From NCBI RefSeq assembly GCF_022234545.1, contig NZ_JAIEUI010000003.1:104400-168399 (forward strand): a DNA stretch of 64,000 nucleotides, given 5' to 3'. This DNA comes from Paenibacillus piscarius. GTDB taxonomy: Bacteria; Bacillota; Bacilli; Paenibacillales; Paenibacillaceae. Below, one piece after another: positions 1-8,733 of this stretch; position 1 is the first letter of the stretch, and the number at the start of each line of letters is the position of its first letter. The notes under the pieces are model-generated. The model worked only from the letters and a program-made list of their open reading frames with translations. It had not been told where the DNA came from and made no database searches. The position numbers and the translations under genes were made by a program.

Positions 1-171
1 GCCGAGCCTTCACTGCCTGAAGATCAGGAGCTGCTCCATCTCAAGGAGAATGAACCCGTGGGAATTATGGAGGGGATCTTCTTCCTGGATAACGGGACCC
101 CGTTCGAATTCTCGCATATGCGGTTCCACTACCAATATCTGAAGTTCAACACGTTCGTATCTGTGCATTAA
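1..171 (+). CDS. GntR-family regulator, C-terminal fragment (UTRA domain)
   Basis: This is the 3' end of a gene that begins before the window; 56 codons in frame 1 end at TAA. The residues resemble the last strands of a UTRA ligand-binding domain: a hydrophobic strand (GIMEGIFFLDNG), then FEFSHMRFHYQY and a final FNTFV. UTRA domains sit behind an N-terminal winged helix in the HutC branch of GntR regulators and bind a sugar phosphate or similar effector. The DNA-binding half is outside the window, so the regulon cannot be told. A hairpin with a T tract follows about 40 bases later. Confidence 0.6.
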   Translation, partial: AEPSLPEDQELLHLKENEPVGIMEGIFFLDNGTPFEFSHMRFHYQYLKFNTFVSVH

Positions 172-207
172 CGGGGACGGTGTAAACAGCATAACTGACG
201 TATAGCA

Positions 208-240
208 GGCCGGGAGGAGTTCCGGTCTTTTTTATTTTTT
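208..240 (+). terminator. Rho-independent terminator after the GntR-type gene
   Basis: An imperfect eight-pair stem (GGCCGGGA with TTCCGGTC, G-U pairs allowed) is followed by a long T-rich tail. From here to the next ribosome binding site (about 241-430) the DNA is AT-rich and holds no gene I can support. It presumably carries the phosphoketolase promoter, but I could not pick a convincing -35/-10 pair. Confidence 0.7.
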
Positions 241-444
241 AGGAATAACAAATAAATCCATAATTATAAAAATAAACATCTTTTTGTGCGTGATTTGCAG
301 AGAATTTCATACTATGTTCAAAATTTCACAATATTGGACCGTATTAATTTCTAAAAAGATTGAATTTCTGAAATGCCGATGTATGATGTAACTGTAGAAG
401 TGATACATTCAATTTACAAAGAAAAAATTAGGGAGTGGAAACAC

Positions 445-2829
445 ATGGGATTAACAATCGAACGGGTGGATTATTCCTCCAAAACGTATCTGGCAAAGCT
501 TGACGCTTACTGGCGTGCAACCAACTACATCTCCGTAGGCCAGCTTTATTTGAAGGATAATCCGTTGTTAAGAGAACCGCTGAAGGATGCAGACATCAAA
601 GTGAAGCCGATCGGACACTGGGGCACCATCCCTGGGCAGAACTTTATCTATGCGCACCTGAACCGTGTAATCACTAAATATGATCTCAACATGTTCTATA
701 TCGAAGGTCCGGGACATGGCGGTCAGGTGATGGTGTCGAACTCTTATCTGGACGGAAGCTACACGGAAATCTATCCGCAGATCACCCAAGACATCCCTGG
801 TCTGAAAAAGCTGTTCAAGCAGTTCTCTTTCCCTGGCGGTGTTGCCTCCCATGCTGCTCCTGAAACTCCCGGATCGATTCACGAAGGCGGCGAGCTGGGA
901 TACTCCCTGTCGCACAGCGTAGGATCGATTCTGGATAACCCGGACCTGATCTCTGCAGTCGTTGTAGGTGACGGCGAAGCGGAGACCGGCCCGCTGGCTG
1001 CTTCCTGGCTGTCCAACCGGTTCATCAACCCGATTACAGATGGTGCTGTATTGCCGATTCTGCACTTGAACGGCTTCAAGATCAGCAACCCGACCATCCT
1101 CTCCCGGATGAGCAGAGAAGAACTGACCGCCTATTTTGCCGGCAACGGCTGGGAAGCTTTCTTCGTTGAAGGCGAGAACCCCGAGCTGATGCACCCGGAA
1201 ATGGCGAAGGTGCTGGATACAATCGTAGAGCGGATTGCCGCCATCCAGAAGAATGCCCGTGAGAATAACGATGCTACCCGTCCGGTATGGCCGATGCTGG
1301 TCTTCCGCTCCCCGAAGGGCTGGACGGGTCCGAAATCCTGGGATGGCGTACCGAACGAAGGCTCCTTCCGTGCCCACCAGGTGCCGATTCCGGTAGACCA
1401 GAAGAATATGAAGCATGCTCCGGCGCTGCTCGAATGGATGAACAGCTACAGACCGGAGGAGCTATTTGATGAGAACGGCCGCCTGAACGCGGATCTGGCT
1501 GAAATTCTGCCAACCGGCGACAGACGTATGGGGATGAACCCGGTCACCAATGCCGGCAAGCTGATCAAAGACCTGCACAAGCCGAATTTCCGTAACTATA
1601 CACTCGATAATTCCGCTCCAGGCCAAGTAATTGCGCAGGATATGGCGGTGCTGGGCAAATATCTGAAGGAAGTGGTTACGCTCAACGAAGAGAACCGCAA
1701 TTTCAGAATCTTCGGACCGGATGAGACCATGTCTAACCGTCTGGGACCAGTGTTTGAAGTAACGAAGCGCCAATGGATGGATGCCATTCAGGAACCGCAG
1801 GATGAATTCCTGGCTCCATACGGCCGTGTCATTGACTCGCAGTTGTCGGAGCATCAGGCGGAAGGCATTCTGGAAGGGTATGTATTGACTGGCCGCCACG
1901 GATTCTTCGCCAGCTATGAAGCATTCCTGCGCGTGGTCGATTCTATGATCACTCAGCACTTCAAATGGCTGCGCAAGGCGACAGACCAGAACTGGAGAGA
2001 GGACATTCCTTCCCTGAACGTGATCGCTACCTCGACCGTATTCCAGCAGGACCATAACGGCTATACCCACCAGGATCCGGGTCTGCTCGGCCATCTGGCT
2101 GACAAGAAGCCTGAATTCATTCGTGAGTATCTGCCGTCCGATGCGAACAGCCTGCTGGCTGTGTTCGACAAGATCCTGAATGACCGCCAGAAGATCAACC
2201 TGATCGTATCCTCCAAGCATCCGCGTCCGCAGTGGTTCTCGGCAGACGAAGCGCAGGAGCTGGTGGACAAAGGCCTCAAGATCATTGACTGGGCCAGCAC
2301 CGATAAGGGCGGAGAGCCGGATCTCGTCATCGCTTCCTCCGGTACTGAACCTACCATGGAAGCCCTGGCTGCCATCTCGATTCTGCATGAGAAGCTGCCT
2401 GAGCTGAAGATCCGTTATATTAACGTGGTAGATCTGCTGAAGCTGAGAAGCCAGAAGCTCGATCCGCGCGGCTTGTCTGACGAAGAGTTTGATCAATTTT
2501 TCACAAAAGACAAACCGGTCATCTTCGCCTTCCACGGCTATGAAGGCCTGATCAAAGACCTGTTCTTCGACCGCCACAACCACAACCTGCATGTGCACGG
2601 CTACCGCGAGAATGGCGATATCACTACACCGTTCGATATGCGTGTACTGAACCAGATGGACCGCTTCGATCTCACGAAGGAAGCAGTGCTGAGCCTGCCG
2701 GAAGCAAGCAAATATCAGGCTATCGCTGACGAGATGGATGCTATGGTGCAGAAGCACCACGCGTACATCCGCGAAGAAGGCATCGACCTTCCAGAGGTTG
2801 AGAGCTGGGTATGGAAGGCTCTGAACTAA
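445..2829 (+). CDS. xfp: Xylulose-5-phosphate/fructose-6-phosphate phosphoketolase
   Basis: A thiamine-diphosphate enzyme that splits xylulose 5-phosphate (and usually fructose 6-phosphate) with phosphate to acetyl phosphate plus glyceraldehyde 3-phosphate or erythrose 4-phosphate. It is cytosolic and gives a bypass from sugar phosphates to acetyl phosphate. The 794 residues match the usual family length of about 790-825. Motifs visible from the chosen start are GHWGT near 57-61, EGPGHGG near 87-93 and the cofactor/Mg motif GDGEAETG at 175-182. The frame is open 24 codons further upstream, but ATG at 445 has GGGAGTGG at 431-438 and the expected N-terminus. The gene appears monocistronic: its terminator hairpin lies inside the end of the convergent gene. 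Family identity is very clear; substrate preference is not. Confidence 0.96.
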   Translation: MGLTIERVDYSSKTYLAKLDAYWRATNYISVGQLYLKDNPLLREPLKDADIKVKPIGHWGTIPGQNFIYAHLNRVITKYDLNMFYIEGPGHGGQVMVSNSYLDGSYTEIYPQITQDIPGLKKLFKQFSFPGGVASHAAPETPGSIHEGGELGYSLSHSVGSILDNPDLISAVVVGDGEAETGPLAASWLSNRFINPITDGAVLPILHLNGFKISNPTILSRMSREELTAYFAGNGWEAFFVEGENPELMHPEMAKVLDTIVERIAAIQKNARENNDATRPVWPMLVFRSPKGWTGPKSWDGVPNEGSFRAHQVPIPVDQKNMKHAPALLEWMNSYRPEELFDENGRLNADLAEILPTGDRRMGMNPVTNAGKLIKDLHKPNFRNYTLDNSAPGQVIAQDMAVLGKYLKEVVTLNEENRNFRIFGPDETMSNRLGPVFEVTKRQWMDAIQEPQDEFLAPYGRVIDSQLSEHQAEGILEGYVLTGRHGFFASYEAFLRVVDSMITQHFKWLRKATDQNWREDIPSLNVIATSTVFQQDHNGYTHQDPGLLGHLADKKPEFIREYLPSDANSLLAVFDKILNDRQKINLIVSSKHPRPQWFSADEAQELVDKGLKIIDWASTDKGGEPDLVIASSGTEPTMEALAAISILHEKLPELKIRYINVVDLLKLRSQKLDPRGLSDEEFDQFFTKDKPVIFAFHGYEGLIKDLFFDRHNHNLHVHGYRENGDITTPFDMRVLNQMDRFDLTKEAVLSLPEASKYQAIADEMDAMVQKHHAYIREEGIDLPEVESWVWKALN

Positions 2830-2867
2830 GCTTCATATATAGTGTTATCTCAATAATATAGCAGGCT

Positions 2868-3743
2868 TCAATCAGGGAGCGCTCCGGGGTCAGGCAATGG
2901 CTGCGGGGCGCTCTCTTTGTGTAGTTGTTGCTTGGATGGTGCGGTACTTAGCGGCGGCTTCCGCTGCACGGCAGTGAGGGAGGGGACACCACCCCTGCCG
3001 TTCATCTCCACCATGTGCTTCCAGTAGCGCTTCGGCATCTTCGAGGAACGCAGCCGGTCGTTATTGCGCTCCTTGATGCCGATAGCATGGTAGAAGCCGG
3101 TCCATAAGCGGCGGTATGCTTCCTCTGCCTCATCCGGCTCTGGCGGCGTCCACCCGCTCAACGGCACGATGGCCTCCCGTCCGGGCTCATGAATCAGCGC
3201 TGCCCCGTGGGTCTGGTCGTAGATCATGAAGCTCTCCCCCTGGAACCGGTCGCAGAAATGCTCTTGAATCACAGGAAGCACATAACCCTGCGGCTCAATT
3301 ACGGCGGCCATGACCGGACCATATACGGAGAAGCGGACGAAGCCCGTATACAGATGCGCTTCATGCCGGAGTTGCTGGACAGCCTTCATCAGTGTGTTAA
3401 CGGTGTCATCCGCCAGCATATTCATCACCTTGCGGCCATGCTTGAAGCCGAGATACAGGAAGTTCAGCATCAGCATTTCCTTCTCGGGGGCGCAGCTCCA
3501 GAAGCCCATCCGCACCAGCTCCTCAGCTTCGCGGCTGATCCGCAGCGGCAGGGATTTCAGTACCCGTGCTGCCTTGTCCTTGTCGGTCTCAATCCATTTG
3601 GCCTCCAGCAGCAGCCCCTGCTCTGCATCTGCAGAATGAATCGTTAACGGCGTCTCCTTCCAGGCGTAGCTCTCGAACACACAGCACAGCAGACCCTCGA
3701 AGGTTCCGTCATAGGTATATGCAAGGGCGGACGGCTTGAACAT
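2868..3743 (-). CDS. DNA-metabolism protein partnered with a radical SAM enzyme (TIGR03915/DUF4130 type)
   Basis: This 291-residue protein resembles the TIGR03915 family, the usual genomic partner of TIGR03916 radical SAM proteins. The family is linked to uracil-DNA glycosylase-like domains and presumed to act in DNA repair or modification; no reaction is established. The N-terminus (FKPSALAYTYDGTFEGLLCCVFE) and the central charged helical region fit that family. The last 35 or so residues are a Pro/Ser-rich tail partly encoded by the neighbouring terminator. Its ATG overlaps the stop of the upstream radical SAM gene (TGATG), implying translational coupling and a two-gene operon. No separate glycosylase gene is present nearby. 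Family assignment is by motif memory and genomic pairing, not by a search. Confidence 0.75.
   Translation of the reverse strand: MFKPSALAYTYDGTFEGLLCCVFESYAWKETPLTIHSADAEQGLLLEAKWIETDKDKAARVLKSLPLRISREAEELVRMGFWSCAPEKEMLMLNFLYLGFKHGRKVMNMLADDTVNTLMKAVQQLRHEAHLYTGFVRFSVYGPVMAAVIEPQGYVLPVIQEHFCDRFQGESFMIYDQTHGAALIHEPGREAIVPLSGWTPPEPDEAEEAYRRLWTGFYHAIGIKERNNDRLRSSKMPKRYWKHMVEMNGRGGVPSLTAVQRKPPLSTAPSKQQLHKESAPQPLPDPGALPD
2874..2917 (+). terminator. Phosphoketolase terminator overlapping the convergent gene's 3' end
   Basis: The arms GGAGCGCTCC and GGGGCGCTC enclose a GC-rich loop and are followed by TCTTTG. The hairpin lies wholly inside the last 17 codons of the minus-strand gene ending at 2868 and encodes its Pro/Gly-rich tail. 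Confidence 0.5.
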
Positions 3744-5062
3744 CAGGCCTTCGCCCCCTTCTTGACGCCATCCCAGTCTCCGGCTGCGGGCAAGGCCGAG
3801 AGGTTGAAGTCATCGAACAGTGTGAGCTGCTCCACCTTCGGCTGCTGGAGCGCGAGCTGCTCGCCGGACATGAGTGAGCGGAGCAGGGTATGCTCGCTGA
3901 CCTTCAGCCCCTCCAGCGGCTTATCCTTGCAGGTGATGAAGAACTGGGCACGCTTCAGCACAACGCCGAGCTTCTTCAGCGCGTGGAAGTCGAGCGCTCC
4001 GGCCCGTCTGGCCTTAACGATCCGCTGTGCGCTTCTGACACCGATCCCGGGCACGCGCAGCAGCATCTCATAAGGGGCGCGGTTGATCTCTACAGGGAAC
4101 TGTTCGCGGTGGTTGACGGCCCAGCTGCATTTCGGATCCAGCAGCGGGTTGAAGTTCGGTACGGCCTCATCCAGCAGCTCATTCGCTTTGAAGCCGTAGA
4201 AGCGCAGCAGCCAATCGGCCTGGTAGAGCCGGTGCTCCCGCAGCAGCGGAGGCTTCGTATCAAGAGAGGGCAGCAGGGAATCCTCCACCACCGGGGTATA
4301 GGCCGAGAAGAAGACGCGCTTAAGTGAGTATTTGCGGTACAGGCCTTCGGTCAGATTGAGAATCTGGTAGTCCGTATCGGGTGAGGCGCCTACGATCATC
4401 TGGGTGCTCTGGCCGGCAGGCGCGAAGCGGGGGGCGTGATTATACTTGACGATATCGGAGCGGTTCTCCTTGATCCGGTTGGTGATCAGTCCCATCGGCT
4501 TCAGGATGGACACCTTGCTCTTGTCCGGGGCGAGCCGTCCGAGACTCTCCTGCGAGGGCAGCTCGATGTTGACGCTCATCCGGTCAGCGAGCAGGCCCAG
4601 ACGTGACAGGAGGGCGTCGTCTGCGCCGGGGATGGCTTTGACATGAATATAACCGTTGAACCGGTACACATTCCGCAGCAGCTCCAGCGCGGTGATCAGC
4701 TGCTCGGTGGTATAATCCGGGTTCCGCATAATACCAGAGCTAAGGAATAATCCTTCTATATAATTGCGGCGGTAGAACTGCATGGTGATATCCGCGATCT
4801 CCTCAGGGGTGAAGGCAGCCCGCCGGACGGGGTTGGATTTGCGGTTAATACAATAGGCACAATCGTAGATGCAGCCATTGGTCATCAGCACCTTAAGCAG
4901 TGAAATGCAGCGTCCGTCCGCGGCGAAGCTGTGGCAGATTCCCATGGCGGTGGTGTTGCCGAGCGCCCCGCTCTGGCCTGGGCGGCTGGAACCGCTTGAG
5001 GTGCAGGCTACATCGTATTTGGCCGAGGCGGTTAGAATCTCTAATTTCTCCATGACATCCAC
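3743..5062 (-). CDS. Putative DNA repair/modification radical SAM protein (TIGR03916 type)
   Basis: A radical SAM enzyme with the 4Fe-4S motif CxxxCxxC (CIYDCAYC, cysteines near 64, 68 and 71) in a TIM-barrel domain. A C-terminal helix-hairpin-helix segment (LLRVPGIGVRSAQRIVKARR, near 335-355) is of the kind that binds DNA backbone. The family is tied by co-occurrence to TIGR03915 and uracil-glycosylase-like proteins; its reaction is unknown. ATG at 5071 abuts the ribosome binding site (AAGGGAG) with no spacer. GTG at 5062 has nine bases of spacing and yields an N-terminus starting MDVMEKLEIL, so I chose it; ATG at 5053 is another option. The promoter upstream carries a LexA-like box, suggesting SOS control. 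Confidence 0.85.
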   Translation of the reverse strand: MDVMEKLEILTASAKYDVACTSSGSSRPGQSGALGNTTAMGICHSFAADGRCISLLKVLMTNGCIYDCAYCINRKSNPVRRAAFTPEEIADITMQFYRRNYIEGLFLSSGIMRNPDYTTEQLITALELLRNVYRFNGYIHVKAIPGADDALLSRLGLLADRMSVNIELPSQESLGRLAPDKSKVSILKPMGLITNRIKENRSDIVKYNHAPRFAPAGQSTQMIVGASPDTDYQILNLTEGLYRKYSLKRVFFSAYTPVVEDSLLPSLDTKPPLLREHRLYQADWLLRFYGFKANELLDEAVPNFNPLLDPKCSWAVNHREQFPVEINRAPYEMLLRVPGIGVRSAQRIVKARRAGALDFHALKKLGVVLKRAQFFITCKDKPLEGLKVSEHTLLRSLMSGEQLALQQPKVEQLTLFDDFNLSALPAAGDWDGVKKGAKA

Positions 5063-5088
5063 GGGCTCCATCTCCCTTCTATATGAGC

Positions 5089-5117
5089 ATTATAACCAGA
5101 ACAAGTGTTCCTGTCAA
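5089..5117 (-). promoter_or_regulatory. Consensus sigma-A promoter with embedded LexA/DinR-type box
   Basis: On the minus strand a perfect TTGACA (5112-5117) and a perfect TATAAT (5089-5094) are separated by exactly 17 bases. Inside that spacer lies GAACAAGTGTTC (5099-5110), which fits the GAAC-N4-GTTC core of Gram-positive LexA (DinR) sites. A repressor bound there would cover the polymerase site. It drives the radical SAM/TIGR03915 operon. SOS control is an inference from the motif and its position. Confidence 0.75.
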
Positions 5118-5247
5118 AAGCAATATCGGGTGCCCCGTCCCGCGAAAATGTATGCGCATTCCTTCTTGTGCTATAATAGGACGTGATGGTTCTTAGCATT
5201 CAAGGAATCATACCGTTACTGAAAATCGGGTTAGGAGTGTTGCTGAA

Positions 5248-5436
5248 GTGAGAGGATATAATATCTGGCGGCCCATTATGCTGATTGCGGTTGCGCTGCT
5301 GACAAGAACGCTGGTTAACAGTGTCTGCCTGATGTTCGGCATGTCGCCGGATACCGCAGGCAGTGTAGCTGTGCTGGGCATGGTCGTTGCCGCTCTGATT
5401 ATGTATAACCGCATGATGAAGGGCCGCCGCAGATAG
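5248..5436 (+). CDS. Small membrane protein, function unknown
   Basis: Sixty-two residues starting at GTG with TAGGAGTG eight bases upstream. Two hydrophobic stretches (about residues 9-30 and 38-52) are bordered by basic residues, and the tail is KGRRR, so it is likely a two-pass inner-membrane protein with a cytoplasmic positive end. A -10-like TATAAT lies at 5172-5177, without a clear -35. A terminator follows at 5497. I do not recognise a family. Confidence 0.6.
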   Translation: MRGYNIWRPIMLIAVALLTRTLVNSVCLMFGMSPDTAGSVAVLGMVVAALIMYNRMMKGRRR

Positions 5437-5496
5437 CGCATAGAGAGGATCCGGCCGGATCAACCGGCGAAGCGGATTGCATAGGAACAGGCTTGA

Positions 5497-5526
5497 AAGA
5501 CGCCCGCACAGGTGTCTTTTTATTAT
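5497..5526 (+). terminator. Rho-independent terminator after the small membrane protein
   Basis: AAGACGCC and GGTGTCTT pair around CGCACA and are followed by TTTTATTAT. The stretch from here to the GH3 gene (5527-5720) contains no recognisable gene. Confidence 0.7.
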
Positions 5527-5734
5527 ATACAAGCGGTTCCTGATCATACAGGCGGACTTCCGCCGGCATTCCGGCACGCGGTGCTTGAATATTAAGGCCG
5601 GAGCTTTTATTCTTAGAAGGATGTGCTGTATAGATACAGGCTCTAAGTTCAAGATAATGTGTATCCCGCAGGGGAACCGCAATCGATAGAATAAGCAGCA
5701 CTCAGCCCGGAATTTACAAATAGGAGGAAACCAC

Positions 5735-8521
5735 TTGAGTACACAGAAGATTGGAGTGCCCTTAGAGGGTTTTGCAGAATTCAGCCGGAAGGTAGCCGCA
5801 GAAGGTGCGGTGCTGCTGAAGAATGAGGGACAGGTGCTTCCGCTGGGGAATGGCGACAGCATAGCTGTTTTTGGCAGAATACAGGTGAATTACTACCGCA
5901 GCGGCACCGGATCAGGCGGGAGCGTCCATGTGGCTTATACGACGAACCTGCTGGATGGCCTGCGCAGCAAAAAGAACATCAGCGTTAACGAAACGCTGGC
6001 CGCCGCCTATGAGGAGTGGATTGTCCATAACCCGTTCGACGATGGCGGGAAGGTATGGGCCGGTGAGCCGTGGAACCAGAAGGAAATGCCGCTTACGGAT
6101 GAACTGGTGAAGCAGGCCAGAAGCCAGTCGGACAAGGCTGTCGTGGTCATTGGACGGACGGCCGGCGAAGACCAGGATAATGCCGATACACCGGGAAGCT
6201 ACCGGCTTACTGAAGATGAGAAAGCGATGCTGAAGCAGGTTACGGCTCATTTTGAACAGACGGTTGTTGTGCTGAATGTGTCTAATATTATTGATATGAG
6301 CTGGGTGGATGACGCTGCTTATGTGCACCCGATCTCTGCGGTCATCTATTCGTGGCATGGCGGGATGGAGGGCGGTAACGCGATTGCCGATGTCCTGGCC
6401 GGAGAAGTGACGCCAAGCGGCAAACTGACCGATACGATTGCTTATTCCATTGAGGATTACCCTTCTACGAAGAACTACGGCAATGAGTTCAAGAACCTGT
6501 ACGAGGAAGACATCTATGTCGGCTACCGTTATTTCGAGACGTTCTGTCCGGAGAAGGTTCAATATGAATTCGGCTATGGCATCTCCTACACTACCTTCAA
6601 GCTGGAGACCGAAGAAGCGAAGCTGGTGGAGCAGGAAGGCGTGAAGCAGATTGAGATCGGCGTAACGGTAACTAATACAGGGACAACCTATGCCGGTAAA
6701 GAAGTTGTGCAGGTGTATGTTGAAGCTCCGCAAGGACAGCTGGGCCAACCGGCCAAGGCACTGGCCGGCTTCGCGAAGACCGGGCTGCTTCAGCCCGGCG
6801 AGTCCCAGCGGCTGACGGTCAGCTTCCCGCTGCACGCCATAGCTTCCTATGATGATGCCGGCGTGACCGGTCATCCATCGGCCTATGTGCTGGAAGCTGG
6901 AACCTACCATTTCTATGCCGGTACCAGTGTGAAGTCTGTATCGCCAGTCCGGGTGGATGGACAAGAGGGTTATGTGCTCGAGGAGCTTCAGGTAGTAGAA
7001 CAGCTGCAGGAGGCCATGGCGCCTACCGAGAGCTTCATGCGGATGAAGCCGGGTGCCCGTAAGGAAGACGGCTCCTACGAGCTGACCTCTTCTGAGGTGC
7101 CAACCCGCAAGGTCGATCTGGCCGCACGGATTGAGAACAACCTGCCGCCGGTGATCGAGCAGACCGGCAACCAGGGATATATCCTGAGGGATGTACATGA
7201 GGGTAAGGTCAGCATGGAGGCCTTCATTGCCCAGCTCAGCGACGAGGATCTGGCGGCGATTGTACGCGGCGAAGGAATGAGCAGCCCGCTGGTCACTCCA
7301 GGCACAGCTTCAGCGTTCGGCGGAGTGAGCGACAGCCTGTTCAACTACGGCATTCCGGTGGCGGCAACCGCAGACGGCCCGTCCGGTATCCGTATGGACA
7401 GCGGAGAGAAGGCGACTCAGGTATCCATCGGTACGCTGCTGGCTGCGACCTGGAACGAAGAGCTGGTAGAAGAGCTGTATGTGCTGGAAGGCCAGGAATT
7501 GCTGCGTAATCAGGTAGATGCGCTGCTCGGGCCGGGTCTCAACATCCGCCGCAGCCCGCTGAACGGACGGAACTTTGAATACTTCTCGGAGGACCCGCTG
7601 ATCTCGGGGATCTTCGCGGCTGCTTGTACACGCGGAATTATGAAGGGCGGCTCGAATGCCACCCTGAAGCATTACGCCTGCAACAACCAGGAGAAGCACC
7701 GCAGCAAGGTTGATGCTGTCGTATCTGAGCGTGCGCTGCGTGAGATCTACCTGAAGGGCTTCGAGATCGCCGTGAAGCAGGGCGGTGCGAACTGTGTCAT
7801 GACCTCTTACAATCCGGTGAACGGCCACTGGGCTGCTTCCAATTATGATCTGAACACCACGCTGCTTCGCGGCGAATGGGGCTTCCAAGGGATTGTAATG
7901 ACCGACTGGTGGGCGCTGATGAATGATGTGGTGAACGGCGGTCCGGCCGACCGGAAGTTCACGAACTGGATGGTCCGGGCGCAGAATGACCTGTACATGG
8001 TGGTCAGCAACTATGGTGCAGAGATCAACGCCTACGAAGACAATACCATCGCTTCTCTGGAGAACGGAACCCTCACCCGGGGCGAGCTTCAGCGTTCGGC
8101 TATTAATATCTGCGAATTCATTATGAAGGCGCCGGTATTCTCCAGAAAGCACGAGAGTCTGGAGAAGGTAGAAATCTTCAAGGCAGATCCGGGCCTTGCG
8201 GCTGAGCAGGTCCAGGTGCTGAGCGAGAACGCGCAGGTGATCCCTGTGGTGTCCGGTCCGACCTATATCGAGGTGAGCGAAGCCGGCCCGTACCGCATGA
8301 TTGTCAGCATGATGTCCACCGAGCCGGAGCTGGCCCAGAGCGCCTGCAACATGACGCTGAACGGACAAGCCGTGACGACTATTCAGACGCATGGGACGAA
8401 CGGCAAATGGATCAGACAACGGCTCGTGAAGATTGAGCTGGAAGCCGGACGGTATGAGATGAAGCTGGACTTCGTCAAGCCGGGACTGCAGATTGAATGG
8501 ATTGAATTCAAGCGGGTGTAA
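5735..8521 (+). CDS. Glycoside hydrolase family 3 beta-glucosidase with permuted domain order
   Basis: A 928-residue GH3 enzyme that should release beta-linked glucose or a related sugar from oligosaccharides. No signal peptide is seen, so it is probably cytosolic. The order is unusual for the family. First comes the alpha/beta sandwich normally at the C-terminus (VVVIGRTAGEDQD near 140), then a fibronectin-III-like domain (about 300-400). The TIM-barrel catalytic domain comes after that (about 480-790), with DGPSGIRM, the LKHYACNNQE motif and the nucleophile Asp724 in GIVMTDWWA. A C-terminal beta-rich segment of about 100 residues could be a carbohydrate-binding module. Permuted GH3 enzymes are known from rumen clostridia. 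The start is TTG, four bases after TAGGAGGAAACC-type ribosome binding sequence. It appears to be a single-gene transcript. Confidence 0.92.
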   Translation: MSTQKIGVPLEGFAEFSRKVAAEGAVLLKNEGQVLPLGNGDSIAVFGRIQVNYYRSGTGSGGSVHVAYTTNLLDGLRSKKNISVNETLAAAYEEWIVHNPFDDGGKVWAGEPWNQKEMPLTDELVKQARSQSDKAVVVIGRTAGEDQDNADTPGSYRLTEDEKAMLKQVTAHFEQTVVVLNVSNIIDMSWVDDAAYVHPISAVIYSWHGGMEGGNAIADVLAGEVTPSGKLTDTIAYSIEDYPSTKNYGNEFKNLYEEDIYVGYRYFETFCPEKVQYEFGYGISYTTFKLETEEAKLVEQEGVKQIEIGVTVTNTGTTYAGKEVVQVYVEAPQGQLGQPAKALAGFAKTGLLQPGESQRLTVSFPLHAIASYDDAGVTGHPSAYVLEAGTYHFYAGTSVKSVSPVRVDGQEGYVLEELQVVEQLQEAMAPTESFMRMKPGARKEDGSYELTSSEVPTRKVDLAARIENNLPPVIEQTGNQGYILRDVHEGKVSMEAFIAQLSDEDLAAIVRGEGMSSPLVTPGTASAFGGVSDSLFNYGIPVAATADGPSGIRMDSGEKATQVSIGTLLAATWNEELVEELYVLEGQELLRNQVDALLGPGLNIRRSPLNGRNFEYFSEDPLISGIFAAACTRGIMKGGSNATLKHYACNNQEKHRSKVDAVVSERALREIYLKGFEIAVKQGGANCVMTSYNPVNGHWAASNYDLNTTLLRGEWGFQGIVMTDWWALMNDVVNGGPADRKFTNWMVRAQNDLYMVVSNYGAEINAYEDNTIASLENGTLTRGELQRSAINICEFIMKAPVFSRKHESLEKVEIFKADPGLAAEQVQVLSENAQVIPVVSGPTYIEVSEAGPYRMIVSMMSTEPELAQSACNMTLNGQAVTTIQTHGTNGKWIRQRLVKIELEAGRYEMKLDFVKPGLQIEWIEFKRV

Positions 8522-8586
8522 AAGCCTCAGCGGAAGAATGATTCATAGCAACAGCAAACAGGCAGATTGAATCGATTGAGCAGATT

Positions 8587-8609
8587 AGGCACCCTCAGGG
8601 TGCCTTTTT
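8587..8609 (+). terminator. Rho-independent terminator of the GH3 gene
   Basis: A perfect eight-pair stem (AGGCACCC with GGGTGCCT) with a three-base loop is followed by TTTTT. Confidence 0.85.
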
Positions 8610-8733
8610 GCCTTGGCTAAGCGCACCACGTGCTGCATGAGCATACTACACGGTTTCCGCCCTAATCCGCATACCCCGAATACCGCCGAATAAAATAAGG
8701 TATAACGGCTACGATGAAGGAGTGTGTACAAGG

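Noticed and set aside
568..2760. Large minus-strand frames opposite the phosphoketolase (282 and 432 codons)
   Set aside because: They mirror a strongly conserved plus-strand enzyme, lack ribosome binding sites and show no protein-like pattern.
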